Assembly: GCA_037443785.1 (NCBI GenBank)
Contig: JBBINR010000001.1
Location: forward strand, 62,001 to 126,000
Length of the DNA stretch: 64,000 nucleotides
Direction: 5' to 3'
Source of the DNA: JAQUOA01 sp037443785
GTDB lineage: Bacteria > Bacteroidota > Ignavibacteria > UBA10030 > UBA8401
The notes beneath the pieces were generated by a model that did not search any database, was not told the DNA's origin, and saw nothing but the letters and a program-made list of their open reading frames with translations. Shown one piece after another: positions 18,433 to 28,684 of the stretch; position 1 is the first letter of the stretch, and every line of letters starts with the position of its first letter. The position numbers and the translations under genes are program-made.

Positions 18433-19605
18433 ATGGAAATAATCACCATCATCTTGCTTGTCATATTAATTGGAATTGTTGTCTTCACGCTCATTCGGCA
18501 AAAAGCCACGATAAATCCGAATGATCAATCTGCGATTCTCATTCAACAGCAAATCAGTTCGCTGCGAACGGAAGTCTCTGAAAGTTTGAAGTTTACGTCA
18601 GAATCTGTTTCACGCAATCTCAAGGATACTTCGGATACAATGTTCCAAAATTTACGGTCAACGACCGAAGCGGTTAATCAGCAGCTTTCTGTCGTCCGCG
18701 ATTCGCTGAAACAGACGACCGAACAATTTAACCAACAGCTTTCATCGCAAACGAGCACGATTGGTACTCGTCTCGATAATGCCGCCAAAGTAATTCAGGA
18801 ATTGCAAAAAAGCCAAGGTCAACTGATGCAGGCGGGAGAGGAAATAAAACAGCTTGGCCAGAGTATGACCAAATTGGAAGAATTGTTGAAAGCTCCCAAA
18901 TTGCGCGGCGGTCTTGGAGAACTTCTTCTTGAGGATATTTTGAAGCAGGTGCTGCCGGCGTCGAGTTATGAAGTCCAATATCGGTTTCGGAACGGAAATA
19001 CGGTCGATGCAATTATTCGCACTGCCAACGGGATCATTCCGATAGATTCAAAATTCCCGCTGGAAAATTTTCGAAAGATGGTCGAAGCGCAAAATGATCA
19101 GGAAAAGAAAACCTCCTACAAACAGTTCATTAATGATGTAAAAAAACATATCGATGCAATTTCGCAGAAATACATCCTTCCCGACGAAGGAACATTTGAT
19201 TTTGCGTTGATGTATATTCCTGCGGAAAATATTTACTACGAAACGATCATCAAGAATGAAATGTTCGGCGATTCGAATGATTTATATGCTTATGCTTCGG
19301 CGCGGCGTGTGTTTTCAGTTTCACCAAATACATTCTACGCGCAGCTTCAGGTAATCGCGCTGGGCTTTAAAGGAATGGAAGTCGAAAAGAGCGCCAAAGA
19401 TATTATTCAAAATCTTGCTCGCTTGCAGGGAGATTTGACGAAATTCAAGGATGACTTTGAAACGGTAGGAAAACATCTTACCAACGCAAAGAATAAGTAT
19501 GATGATGCTGCACGGAAACTGGATACTTTTGAAACAAAATTGCAGCAAGTATCGGGAACAGTGCTGGTGAATGGTGCGGCTGCAGAACAAAAGTTGATAG
19601 AATAG
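18433..19605 (+). CDS. rmuC: DNA recombination protein RmuC
   Basis: A 390-residue protein with an N-terminal membrane segment (residues 3-19), a long Gln/Ser-rich coiled coil to about residue 150, and the RmuC domain. Diagnostic stretches are KLRGGLGELLLEDILKQ, YRFRNGNTVDAII, IPIDSKFPLENFRK and FALMYIPAENIYYE. RmuC proteins resemble PD-(D/E)xK nucleases and limit inversion at short repeats in E. coli. The gene follows the acyltransferase pair by 9 bases and is the last of its run before the 233-base spacer in front of sprA. Confidence 0.93.
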   Translation: MEIITIILLVILIGIVVFTLIRQKATINPNDQSAILIQQQISSLRTEVSESLKFTSESVSRNLKDTSDTMFQNLRSTTEAVNQQLSVVRDSLKQTTEQFNQQLSSQTSTIGTRLDNAAKVIQELQKSQGQLMQAGEEIKQLGQSMTKLEELLKAPKLRGGLGELLLEDILKQVLPASSYEVQYRFRNGNTVDAIIRTANGIIPIDSKFPLENFRKMVEAQNDQEKKTSYKQFINDVKKHIDAISQKYILPDEGTFDFALMYIPAENIYYETIIKNEMFGDSNDLYAYASARRVFSVSPNTFYAQLQVIALGFKGMEVEKSAKDIIQNLARLQGDLTKFKDDFETVGKHLTNAKNKYDDAARKLDTFETKLQQVSGTVLVNGAAAEQKLIE

Positions 19606-19660
19606 ATGATTTCCGTTCTCTTACAGTGTATCGTAAAAATCCTTTAGTTTGTCTGTAAAC

Positions 19661-19691
19661 TTGAAACTTAACATGTATTTCTCTACTTTTA
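19661..19691 (+). promoter_or_regulatory. Putative promoter of the sprA-porX-tsaE-tsaB unit
   Basis: TTG (19661) and TACTTTTA (19684-19691) are separated by exactly 20 bases in the 233-base spacer between rmuC and sprA. The implied leader is about 140 bases. The rest of the spacer shows no gene or strong hairpin. Confidence 0.38.
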
Positions 19692-19838
19692 TAGCAGTTT
19701 CTATGTCAAGATTTTCCACATATACCCATTTCAATTAGGAGAGCAATCAATCGCGGGTTGATACAGTATATTTTATAACATGGCGAATGATTAGTTCCTC
19801 ATTCCACGTCTATTTTCAGTAATAAATTACATCGGTCT

Positions 19839-22800
19839 GTGCGTAGAATAATTTTTGTCTTGGTCATTATTAGTGCATTGGTGTCGGCGGTCGCGTTTTT
19901 CGTTACCGACGCACAAGCACGCGATGTCAATTCCGCGTACGGAAGTGAATTTATTTTTGCGGGAGATTCGATCAAAACAGATTCGATTCACGTGAAAGCT
20001 GATTCCTCAAAACCGGCTTACGTTGTTAAAGACTCTACGTATCTTCGTCAATTAACGTATCGGCGACAGGAATCCCCGACGGCACAGCCGTTTTCTCTTC
20101 AAAATCCGTTCTATCTTAAAAACCCCAGTGTCATTCAACGTATTGTTGAACTTGATTCAACCGGAACGTATGTTATTGTCCGCGAAAAAATTGGCGATAA
20201 GGATATAAAGATTCCAATAAAAATTCCGTTGGAAGAATATGTGAAGCAACGGTCCCAAAATGATTTTAATAAAAATTTTGCTGAGATGATCGCAAAACAG
20301 AGTGCAGGAGCAAAGAAGAAAAATGATCTTGCCGATCTTCTCGGATCATTTACCAATATCGATATCCCGATCCCCGCAAATCCTGTCTTTTCAATTTTTG
20401 GGCCGCCGCGAATTAATCTTGTTATTGCCGGAGCGGTTGATATTCGAGCGGCATTCAGAACGACCACGACAGACCAACAGACGACAAGTGTTCTTGGCAA
20501 CACACGCAACGAACCTGATTTCGCGCAGGAAGTGCAAATCAACGTTAACGGAACGATTGGCGATAAATTAAATATTCTCGCCGACTGGAATACGCAACGT
20601 ACGTTTGAATATGAAAACCAATTAAAAATTAAATATACGGGATACGAAGACGAAATCGTTCAAAGTGTTGAAGCCGGCAATGTCTCGCTTGCTACTAGTT
20701 CTTCATTCGTTTCCAGCAGTTCGGCCTTGTTCGGTATTAAAGCTGGATTTCAAATTGGTCCGCTTAAATTAACCGCTATTGCATCGCAAAAGAAAGGACA
20801 GATACAGGAAAAAAGCGTTACCGGGGGTGCATCGGAAAGAGAATTTGTTATTAGAGCGTGGCAGTATTCAAAGGATCACTTTTTTGTCGACACATCATAT
20901 ATCTCACTTTTTGAGCCATATATAAAAGATCGGCAATTAATTAATTCACGACTGCAAATCAAAGAGAATGAATATGAAGTGTGGGTAACGCATGTTGGTC
21001 AGGAAGATCCGAACAGCAGGCAGGCAAATGCTTTTATTGACCTTCCTACGACAACTCTTGATGATACGACGACGTATAAATCGTTTCGCGGTACGGTAAC
21101 CGAAGATGCAGGAAAAATCGAACACGGGTTGTGGGATAAACTTGAATCGGGCAAAGATTATGATCTTGATCTTAATGGCGGATACATTACAATGAAACGA
21201 AGCATTCAGGATGGTCAAGCGATTGCCATTGCGTATAGGATTGAAAATGGTGTCGGTGGATCGCTTGACGATTTGCTTTATGGAACTCTTACCAAAAGAG
21301 AATCTGGTGCTGATTCTGTTTTGGTCTTAAAATTGATCAAGCCAAAAAATTTGTTACCCCAACATCGAATTGCCTGGTCGCTGATGATGAAAAATTATTA
21401 TTACCTCGGGGGGTCAAAAATCCAAAAATCCGGTTTTTCGTTAGATATTAAATATGAAATACCCGGACAGGATCCAGTGAATACGGTCGACCAATATCGA
21501 TGGATTAACTTATTGGGCTTAGATGACTATGGTTCCGATCCTAGCGTAAAAAAACCCGATGGTGAGTTCGATTATCGGCCGCTCTATACCATTGACGAAG
21601 AGCGGGGAGAAATTATATTTCCGACACTGAAGCCATTTACTGAAGGAATCCATAACGCATTTAAAACTTTAGGGATAACGGTATCCGACACATCGTATCT
21701 CTACGATAATTTATACGATACGATAGCAACCGCCGCCCAGAACAACACCTTGCGCGATCGCTTTATTATTATAGGGAAAATTACGGCATCAAGTTCCAAT
21801 ACGATTAATTTAGGATTTAATATTGTCGAAGGAAGCGTGCAGGTGTTACTCGACGGGCGGGCGTTAACTCCTAATGTTGACTACACGGTCGATTATATTA
21901 TCGGTCAAGTGATTATAAAAAATCAGGCGGCATTAGTGCCCGGCGCGAATATGCAGGTGAAATATGAACAGAACGATCTTTTTCAATTAGCATCAAAAAC
22001 ATTGCTTGGTACGCGCGGTGAGGTAAAACTATCAGAAAAAACTCAATTTGGGTTCACCATTTTAAATTTAAATGAACAAACACTGAGCGATAAAGTTCGT
22101 TTAGGTGAAGAGCCAAAAAACAATTCAATGTATGGGTTTGACGGCCAAACAAGCGGCGACCTTCCATTTCTGACGAAAGCAATCGATGCTTTGCCCTTTA
22201 TCGATACAAAAGCAAAATCTGATTTTTCGATCCGTGGCGAAGTTGCGTATATGAGCCCTGATCCGAACACAAAGAAAAGTCCGATTGCCGGAGACAACGG
22301 TAAAAGTATTGCTTATATCGACGACTTTGAAGGAGCAAAAAGAATAATTCCCCTTGGAGTAGGATACAGCATGTGGCACGATATGAGTGCACCTGCCTAT
22401 CAGTATAATGTCGATACAAGTCTTACAAGTTTAATTCTCGATACAACAAAGATTAAATCGAAGGCAAAAGCATATTGGTACAATTTGAGCAACTCAGTGA
22501 GAGTTAATGATATTTATGGATTTGATGCCAATGGCAATCCTGTGAAGAGTGCGGCTCGCGGTTCTGAATTTGTTACGGTGTTAAATATCAATTATAATCC
22601 GCGGGTTCGCGGTGAATATAATTTTTCGGAAAATTTACGGCAAACGCTGTTGGCGGATCCGAAAAAGAATTGGGGTGGAATGCAGCGATACATTTCATCC
22701 AGCGCTATCGATTTGGTACGCGAGAATATTAATTTTATTGAGGTGTGGGTAAGAATAGAAAAAGGGAAAATCGATTCTACGAAGAAAATTTTAATCGACC

Positions 22801-25800
22801 TCGGAGCAGTCAGTGAAGATGTTATTCCGAATGGCAGAATGGATACTGAAGATAAAGGATCATATAAGGATGGCGTTATCAACAGTGATGCTGAAGATAC
22901 CGGCATCGATGGCAAGAATGATGATGAGGAGCGGAGAGATTATGCAAATTTCCTTAGATCGAATCAATGGAGTCCTGACTCCCTCCCCGATCCTTCTGGC
23001 GATCCGTCGGGGGATGATTGGAATTGGCAGTATGGATCGAATGATTTTCGGACGATCAATGGGACTGAAAATAATCATAAACTTAATGGTGAAGGGGGGC
23101 AGTATTCCAACTCAGAAGATTTGAACAGGAATTATGTTCTGGAAAAAGCAAACAATTATTTTGAATACGAATTAAATCTCGATACCGCGGCAACCAATCC
23201 CCAGCGAATTGGAGGCGGCTATAATAGCTGGTATCAATATCGTATTCCCATCATCAATTTTAAAAATAAAATTGGCTCTCCGGATTTTTCACTCATAGAG
23301 TTTGCCCGTGTATGGTTTACCGGACACGACGATGAGGTAGAAATTCGCCTCGCTGATTTTAATCTTATCGGTAATCAATGGGAAGAAGTTGTCAAGAATG
23401 ACAGTACGTTTTCTTTGTCTGTCGTAAATTATGAAGACAACTCGTTGCAAGGATATTCAATTCCTCCCGGTGTTATTCGTGAAAAAGACCGCACTAAGCC
23501 GGATGAAAATATTTTAGGAAACGAACAATCATTGGCATTAAATTTCTCCAATTTAAAAGATGGACAAAACCGGCAGGCAATTAAACGATATTCCTATAAG
23601 CCTCTGGATGTTTTCAGCTATAAAGAAATGAAAATGTTCGTGCACGGTGATAAAAATTTTGCGACGACACCCGATAAAGCAACAGCTAAAGTATTTATTC
23701 GTTTTGGAGCCGATAGTCTCAATTATTACGAGTATAAAGCTCCGATTTATCCCGGGTGGGAGCGCAATAATATCAGTATTCGATTTGAAGATCTTACCTC
23801 AATTAAGCAAGTCAGAGATTCGAGTACTGTACGGAAAGTTATCCCCGTTGCCGGCGGACCGGATAGTGCAACGTACGCCGTGCTGGGAAATCCTTCGTTA
23901 ACAACTATTAAGGCAATTTATATTGGGATAGAAAATCCCGTTCTTCCCGGGACGAATACCAATCCCATTACAGGGCAGATATGGGTGAACGAACTTCGTC
24001 TTGTGGATGTCGATGACACGCCGGGCTGGGCATTTAGCATCAGCACCGCGTTACGGCTTGCCGATCTTGGAACACTTGCTTTTACATTTACCCAAGTCGA
24101 TCCATATTTTCACAGCCTCGAAAATCCTTTTGGCAGCAGAACTACCACAACGAGTTGGAATGTTGCATCCTCCATTTCATTTGAAAAATTTCTTCCGCAG
24201 GAATGGACGGGAACCTCTCTTCCGTTTAGTTACTCACATACCGAACAAATCATCAAACCGAAGTATCTTCAAAGCTCGGATATTATTGTTGATAAAGCTG
24301 CGGACCTCGCAAAAGAGAATACGATCAAAAAGACAAATTCCGAAGTGCTTGGTGAACAGGCAAAACAAAAAATTGTTTCTGAATCGCAAACGGTATCAAC
24401 AACCGATACCTATGCAATGCCGTCATTCAAGTTTAATGTGCCGGTGAACTTTTGGTTTTTTCAAAATATTTTTAATCGGATTGGCTACGGTTTTAATTAC
24501 ACCTACTCAAAGAGTCGTTCAAATACGGTTGCCTATCGAACATCGTGGCAATGGAATGCGCGGTTATCGTACGGATATACCTTCGACCCGAATTATTATA
24601 TTCAACCGTTTGCATTTTTTGAAGGCATCCCGGTGCTGGGTGAATTACAAGGATTACAACTGTACTATTTCCCGATTTCGAATATCAGTTCAGGATTTAA
24701 CATTGCCCGATCACGATCGTACGAACAAGTGAGAACACAATCGCAGGCTAATCCGCCGGTACGTGGACTTTCGGCCGCGCGCAATTTTTCATTCGGCTGG
24801 AAATTGACCGAGGGCGGATTGCTGAATCTTTCCGGCGATTATTCTGTTGACATTTCAAGCTCCCTCGTTCATCTAGAAGTTGACCGGTACGGGCGGCAAA
24901 GAGATTTCCAGCAGATTCTTGAAAAAATATTCTTGCAGGATCAGTTAATAAATTTTGGATACGACAATTCATACAGTCAAACAATAAATGTCAATACAAA
25001 ACCGCGTGTTCCGGCATTATTTGACCTCAATAAATATGTTACTCTTTCTGCTCGCTACAGTGTCGCCTATCGGTGGCAAAATAATTTACAGCAAGGTGAA
25101 CGGGGTATTGGCGTTGGTTGGGGAAATAGCATTTCGCTTGGGACGGACATCAGTTTAAAATCATTTGTTGAAACGTGGTTCCCATCGGCGCCAAGTGCGT
25201 CAAATTCCAGTGTAACACAGCCGGTACAGACACGGGGTACGCGTAATCGAAGTGACGATGAAGATACACTGCAAACGCCGGAAGCGCCATTAAAAGACAC
25301 CGTAAAAGTGCAAAGAAAACCGGGTGAAGGGCTCATCGGCATTGCGAGAACATTAATTAAAACTCCATTTTTGGATTACGATAAGATTAATGTTAGTTTT
25401 ACTCAGTCAAACAATGTTACCAATGGCGGAGTGCCGGGCAGACCGGGATTTGCCAATCTATTTGGGCGAGTACCATTTGTTCAAACTGCTGACCGCCAAT
25501 TCGGACCGTCCCGGGCGTATCAATTAGGACTTGTTTCAGTGCCTGGCGCAAATATTACCGATGTGTTTATAAAAAGTCAATTTCCCTTTATTGGTTTTTC
25601 AACTGACGCCGCGAAACAAATCCGCGCCAAAGGTGTGACAATGTCCGATGCATTTTCTCAAAACAATAAAGTGACGATTAGGACAAGCCGTGATTTGTGG
25701 ACGGGGGCGAGAATCGATTTAAATTGGAATCTTGGCTGGAGTTATTCACGGAATCAAAATATCACTACCGATCCAACTACCGGTCGCGTGACCATTGGAA

Positions 25801-26672
25801 GCACCGCGATTGGAGGATCAATAGAGCGATCATTCTTCACCATGCCCCCGACATTGTTCTTATCGATGTTTAAAAGTGGAATAGAAGATGTGGGCAAAAA
25901 ATTTGATAACCTTATAAAGAATACGTCCGACACGCGGTCTGAAGATGAAAAACTTGCCGAAGCATTCGAACAGGGTATGGAATCGCTGCCGGTGTTGAAA
26001 AAAATATTTGGCAAATATTTTCCACGGGCAAATTACTCTTTGCGGTGGGACGGGCTTGAACAATTAGCGTTCTTTAAAACATTTGCGACGCGGGTGAGTT
26101 TGGATCATGCCTATCAGTCAAGCTACAGCACGTCATTCAGGGGAAGCAGCGGTGAAGCATTAAGAACCGAGTCACAGCGAATTTCGTACGGGTTTTCACC
26201 CTTGGTTGGTTTAAATATTTCTTTCAAAGAAGTGCTAAAAGGGACGATGAGTGCGAATGCCCGATACAGCAGCACAAAATCTTATGACCTTACGCCGTCA
26301 TCTAAAAATATTAGTGAATCGGGTTCAAATGAAATGTCATTGACCTGGTCACCAACAAGGCAAGGTTTTGAAATCCCGTTGTTTGGATTATCGCTGCAAA
26401 ATGATATTGATATCAGTTTCACCTATTCATATGCCAAAAGTTCTCGCACTACCTATGAAGCGAAAAATAAAATATTTAATATCGCGGGAACTCCTGGTGA
26501 AGGCTCTTCACGGTCGCAAATGGAACCTCGCATTCGCTATGTGCTGAGCTCACGCGTTAATGCGGCAGTGTTTTACCGCTATACCAAAATTACACCGGAC
26601 GCCGGCGGTTCGCGCATCCCCGGCTCATCGACAAACGAAGGCGGATTGGATGTTCATATCACAATTCAATAG
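19839..26672 (+). CDS. sprA: Cell-surface protein SprA, type IX secretion translocon
   Basis: A 2277-residue protein, the giant outer-membrane beta barrel through which T9SS substrates leave the cell. It starts at GTG with a signal peptide (RIIFVLVIISALVSAVAFF, cleavage near AQA). Family landmarks include VFGPPRINLVIAGAVDI-like text near residue 190 (IFGPPRINLVIAGAVDIRA), GTIGDKLNILADWNTQ, PFLTKAIDALP, YIDDFEGAKRIIPLG and NWGGMQRYISSSAIDL. The C-terminal half alternates short polar and aromatic stretches as expected for barrel strands. The length is near the family's ~2300-2500. The next gene is a PorX-type T9SS regulator 15 bases on. Confidence 0.94.
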   Translation: MRRIIFVLVIISALVSAVAFFVTDAQARDVNSAYGSEFIFAGDSIKTDSIHVKADSSKPAYVVKDSTYLRQLTYRRQESPTAQPFSLQNPFYLKNPSVIQRIVELDSTGTYVIVREKIGDKDIKIPIKIPLEEYVKQRSQNDFNKNFAEMIAKQSAGAKKKNDLADLLGSFTNIDIPIPANPVFSIFGPPRINLVIAGAVDIRAAFRTTTTDQQTTSVLGNTRNEPDFAQEVQINVNGTIGDKLNILADWNTQRTFEYENQLKIKYTGYEDEIVQSVEAGNVSLATSSSFVSSSSALFGIKAGFQIGPLKLTAIASQKKGQIQEKSVTGGASEREFVIRAWQYSKDHFFVDTSYISLFEPYIKDRQLINSRLQIKENEYEVWVTHVGQEDPNSRQANAFIDLPTTTLDDTTTYKSFRGTVTEDAGKIEHGLWDKLESGKDYDLDLNGGYITMKRSIQDGQAIAIAYRIENGVGGSLDDLLYGTLTKRESGADSVLVLKLIKPKNLLPQHRIAWSLMMKNYYYLGGSKIQKSGFSLDIKYEIPGQDPVNTVDQYRWINLLGLDDYGSDPSVKKPDGEFDYRPLYTIDEERGEIIFPTLKPFTEGIHNAFKTLGITVSDTSYLYDNLYDTIATAAQNNTLRDRFIIIGKITASSSNTINLGFNIVEGSVQVLLDGRALTPNVDYTVDYIIGQVIIKNQAALVPGANMQVKYEQNDLFQLASKTLLGTRGEVKLSEKTQFGFTILNLNEQTLSDKVRLGEEPKNNSMYGFDGQTSGDLPFLTKAIDALPFIDTKAKSDFSIRGEVAYMSPDPNTKKSPIAGDNGKSIAYIDDFEGAKRIIPLGVGYSMWHDMSAPAYQYNVDTSLTSLILDTTKIKSKAKAYWYNLSNSVRVNDIYGFDANGNPVKSAARGSEFVTVLNINYNPRVRGEYNFSENLRQTLLADPKKNWGGMQRYISSSAIDLVRENINFIEVWVRIEKGKIDSTKKILIDLGAVSEDVIPNGRMDTEDKGSYKDGVINSDAEDTGIDGKNDDEERRDYANFLRSNQWSPDSLPDPSGDPSGDDWNWQYGSNDFRTINGTENNHKLNGEGGQYSNSEDLNRNYVLEKANNYFEYELNLDTAATNPQRIGGGYNSWYQYRIPIINFKNKIGSPDFSLIEFARVWFTGHDDEVEIRLADFNLIGNQWEEVVKNDSTFSLSVVNYEDNSLQGYSIPPGVIREKDRTKPDENILGNEQSLALNFSNLKDGQNRQAIKRYSYKPLDVFSYKEMKMFVHGDKNFATTPDKATAKVFIRFGADSLNYYEYKAPIYPGWERNNISIRFEDLTSIKQVRDSSTVRKVIPVAGGPDSATYAVLGNPSLTTIKAIYIGIENPVLPGTNTNPITGQIWVNELRLVDVDDTPGWAFSISTALRLADLGTLAFTFTQVDPYFHSLENPFGSRTTTTSWNVASSISFEKFLPQEWTGTSLPFSYSHTEQIIKPKYLQSSDIIVDKAADLAKENTIKKTNSEVLGEQAKQKIVSESQTVSTTDTYAMPSFKFNVPVNFWFFQNIFNRIGYGFNYTYSKSRSNTVAYRTSWQWNARLSYGYTFDPNYYIQPFAFFEGIPVLGELQGLQLYYFPISNISSGFNIARSRSYEQVRTQSQANPPVRGLSAARNFSFGWKLTEGGLLNLSGDYSVDISSSLVHLEVDRYGRQRDFQQILEKIFLQDQLINFGYDNSYSQTINVNTKPRVPALFDLNKYVTLSARYSVAYRWQNNLQQGERGIGVGWGNSISLGTDISLKSFVETWFPSAPSASNSSVTQPVQTRGTRNRSDDEDTLQTPEAPLKDTVKVQRKPGEGLIGIARTLIKTPFLDYDKINVSFTQSNNVTNGGVPGRPGFANLFGRVPFVQTADRQFGPSRAYQLGLVSVPGANITDVFIKSQFPFIGFSTDAAKQIRAKGVTMSDAFSQNNKVTIRTSRDLWTGARIDLNWNLGWSYSRNQNITTDPTTGRVTIGSTAIGGSIERSFFTMPPTLFLSMFKSGIEDVGKKFDNLIKNTSDTRSEDEKLAEAFEQGMESLPVLKKIFGKYFPRANYSLRWDGLEQLAFFKTFATRVSLDHAYQSSYSTSFRGSSGEALRTESQRISYGFSPLVGLNISFKEVLKGTMSANARYSSTKSYDLTPSSKNISESGSNEMSLTWSPTRQGFEIPLFGLSLQNDIDISFTYSYAKSSRTTYEAKNKIFNIAGTPGEGSSRSQMEPRIRYVLSSRVNAAVFYRYTKITPDAGGSRIPGSSTNEGGLDVHITIQ

Positions 26673-26687
26673 TTCAAAAGGGTGGCA

Positions 26688-28262
26688 ATGGAAGTAAGCA
26701 AAGGAACCATATTGTGGGTTGACGATGAGATCGAATTACTTCGCGCTCATGTTATGCTTTTAAAAGAAAAAGGGTATGGCGTTGAAACGGCAACCAACGG
26801 GGATGATGCAATTGAATTTGTGAAGTCACGAAATTTCGATCTTGTTCTTATTGATGAAATGATGCCGGGAAAGGGAGGACTGGAAACACTTTCCGTGATG
26901 AAAGAAATTTATCCGTCGCTTCCGGTTGTGATGATCACGAAGAATGAAGCCGAATCGTTGATGGAAGAAGCGATTGGAAGTAAGATTTCGGATTACCTCA
27001 CCAAACCGGTTAATCCAAGCCAAATATTGATGGTCTGTAAAAAATTTTTGGAAGGGAAAAAGATCCAAAGCGAGCAGGTATCTCGAGATTATACACAGGA
27101 ATTTTCTTCAATTGCCAGAATGCTGCTCAATCCGCTCGATTATTCCGAATGGATCGACCTGTATGTTAAGCTGGTCAATTGGGAGATGGAATTAGACAAG
27201 CATCCTCAACTTGGTTTACAGCGAATGCTTGCCGATCAACGGAAGGAATGCAATGCTGAGTTTTCGAAATATGTTGAACGGAATTATCAGACGTGGATCA
27301 ATAAAAAAGAGAATCGGCCGATTCTTTCAACGGATATTGTTGAACAGCATGTCATTCCCGCCCTTGATGACAATAGCTCGGTATTTCTGTTTGTCATCGA
27401 CTGCATGAGATTGGACCAATGGCTTGTGATGGAAGAGTATTTGCGCGAACTCTTCACTGTTGAGAAGAAATATTATTTTTCCATTTTACCGACGGCGACG
27501 CCGTATTCGCGCAATGCGATCTTCAGCGGATTATTTCCGCTCGAACTGGAGCAGCGATATCCGGATTTATGGCAAGGAGAAGATGATGATGAATCGAGTC
27601 ATAATAAATATGAAAAAGAATTGTTGATTAAATTGCTTGAACGCAAAAGAGTCACCATGAAACAAGAGCCGAAGTATGTAAAAATTTTGGATGCTGAATT
27701 TGGCCGTCAGATTCAGTCAAATATCATTTCATACACGCAAAATCGGCTGACGGCAATTGTCGTCAATTTTGTAGATATGCTTGCCCACGGCCGGTCTGAT
27801 GATCCGATCTTAAAAGAAATTGCACCGGATGAATCGGCATACCGGTCATTGACAAATTCATGGTTTAAACATTCTTCGTTGTATGGAATGTTTCAGGCGC
27901 TTGCGGAAAAGAAAAATGTAAAAATAATTGTTACCACCGACCACGGAAGTGTCCGATGCCTGAGGGGATCAAAAGTGATTGGAGATAAAGAAGCTTCGAC
28001 AAATTTGCGTTATAAATTCGGACGGAATCTCAAATCTGACGACAAGCAGTCAATCTACGTTCGAAATCCAAAAGATTTTAAACTGCCGCAGCGGGGTGTT
28101 ACAACAAATTACATTGTGGCAAAGGAAGATTTTTATTTTGTCTATCCGACGGACTATCATAAATATTTAAATCAATACCGCGATAGTTTTCAACACGGCG
28201 GCATTTCATTGGAAGAAATGATTCTTCCAATCGTTACATTGGAATCGAAAAAAGGATTATGA
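26688..28262 (+). CDS. porX: PorX-type response regulator with PglZ phosphatase/phosphodiesterase domain
   Basis: A 524-residue two-domain protein. The start at ATG 26688 is chosen because AAAGGG lies 6 bases upstream; a GTG two codons earlier is also possible. Residues 7-125 are a receiver domain with Asp12/Asp13, phospho-acceptor Asp56 in LVLIDEMMPG, Thr84 and Lys106 (YLTKP). The C-terminal PglZ/alkaline-phosphatase-like domain has metal-site motifs FVIDCMRLDQW, LPTATPYSRNAIFSG, VDMLAHGRSD and VTTDHGSVR. PorX with the PorY kinase controls T9SS genes in related bacteria, and its position next to sprA fits. No PorY is in the window. Its stop overlaps tsaE by ATGA. Confidence 0.92.
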   Translation: MEVSKGTILWVDDEIELLRAHVMLLKEKGYGVETATNGDDAIEFVKSRNFDLVLIDEMMPGKGGLETLSVMKEIYPSLPVVMITKNEAESLMEEAIGSKISDYLTKPVNPSQILMVCKKFLEGKKIQSEQVSRDYTQEFSSIARMLLNPLDYSEWIDLYVKLVNWEMELDKHPQLGLQRMLADQRKECNAEFSKYVERNYQTWINKKENRPILSTDIVEQHVIPALDDNSSVFLFVIDCMRLDQWLVMEEYLRELFTVEKKYYFSILPTATPYSRNAIFSGLFPLELEQRYPDLWQGEDDDESSHNKYEKELLIKLLERKRVTMKQEPKYVKILDAEFGRQIQSNIISYTQNRLTAIVVNFVDMLAHGRSDDPILKEIAPDESAYRSLTNSWFKHSSLYGMFQALAEKKNVKIIVTTDHGSVRCLRGSKVIGDKEASTNLRYKFGRNLKSDDKQSIYVRNPKDFKLPQRGVTTNYIVAKEDFYFVYPTDYHKYLNQYRDSFQHGGISLEEMILPIVTLESKKGL

Positions 28263-28684
28263 ACGAGATCATTTCGTTGAGCGAAGGAGAAACAGTTGCT
28301 GCCGGCGAAAAATTTTCAAGGAAGTTGAGAGCCGGCGATGTTGTGGCTTTGTTCGGCGATTTAGGATCGGGAAAAACTCGTTTTGTAAAAGGGGTTTGCC
28401 GCGGATTAGGAATAAAAGAACATGTCACGAGCCCGACTTTTGTTGTCGTAAATGAACATCTTGACGGAAGAATTCCGTTATTTCATTTCGATTTTTATCG
28501 GTTGAAATCTACAGACGAATTGCGGGAAATTGGGTTTGAGGAGTATCTTTATGGTAATGGCGTGTGCATTTTAGAATGGGCTGAAATGATAGATACGGAG
28601 CTTCCTGAAAAACGATACAATGTGTTTTTGCAGCTTGGCGGTGAGGAAAACGAACGCCTTATTCGGATTGAGGATAAACAATGA
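28259..28684 (+). CDS. tsaE: tRNA threonylcarbamoyladenosine biosynthesis ATPase TsaE
   Basis: A 141-residue P-loop ATPase. Walker A is GDLGSGKTRFVKG at about residues 36-48, followed by TSPTFVVVNEH and FHFDFYRL, then the ILEWAEMID signature. TsaE binds the TsaB-TsaD pair and drives turnover of the t6A37 synthase. Overlaps of 4 bases on both sides, with porX upstream and tsaB downstream, indicate translational coupling to a T9SS regulator. That is an odd pairing that may simply reflect conserved operon order. Confidence 0.96.
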   Translation: MNEIISLSEGETVAAGEKFSRKLRAGDVVALFGDLGSGKTRFVKGVCRGLGIKEHVTSPTFVVVNEHLDGRIPLFHFDFYRLKSTDELREIGFEEYLYGNGVCILEWAEMIDTELPEKRYNVFLQLGGEENERLIRIEDKQ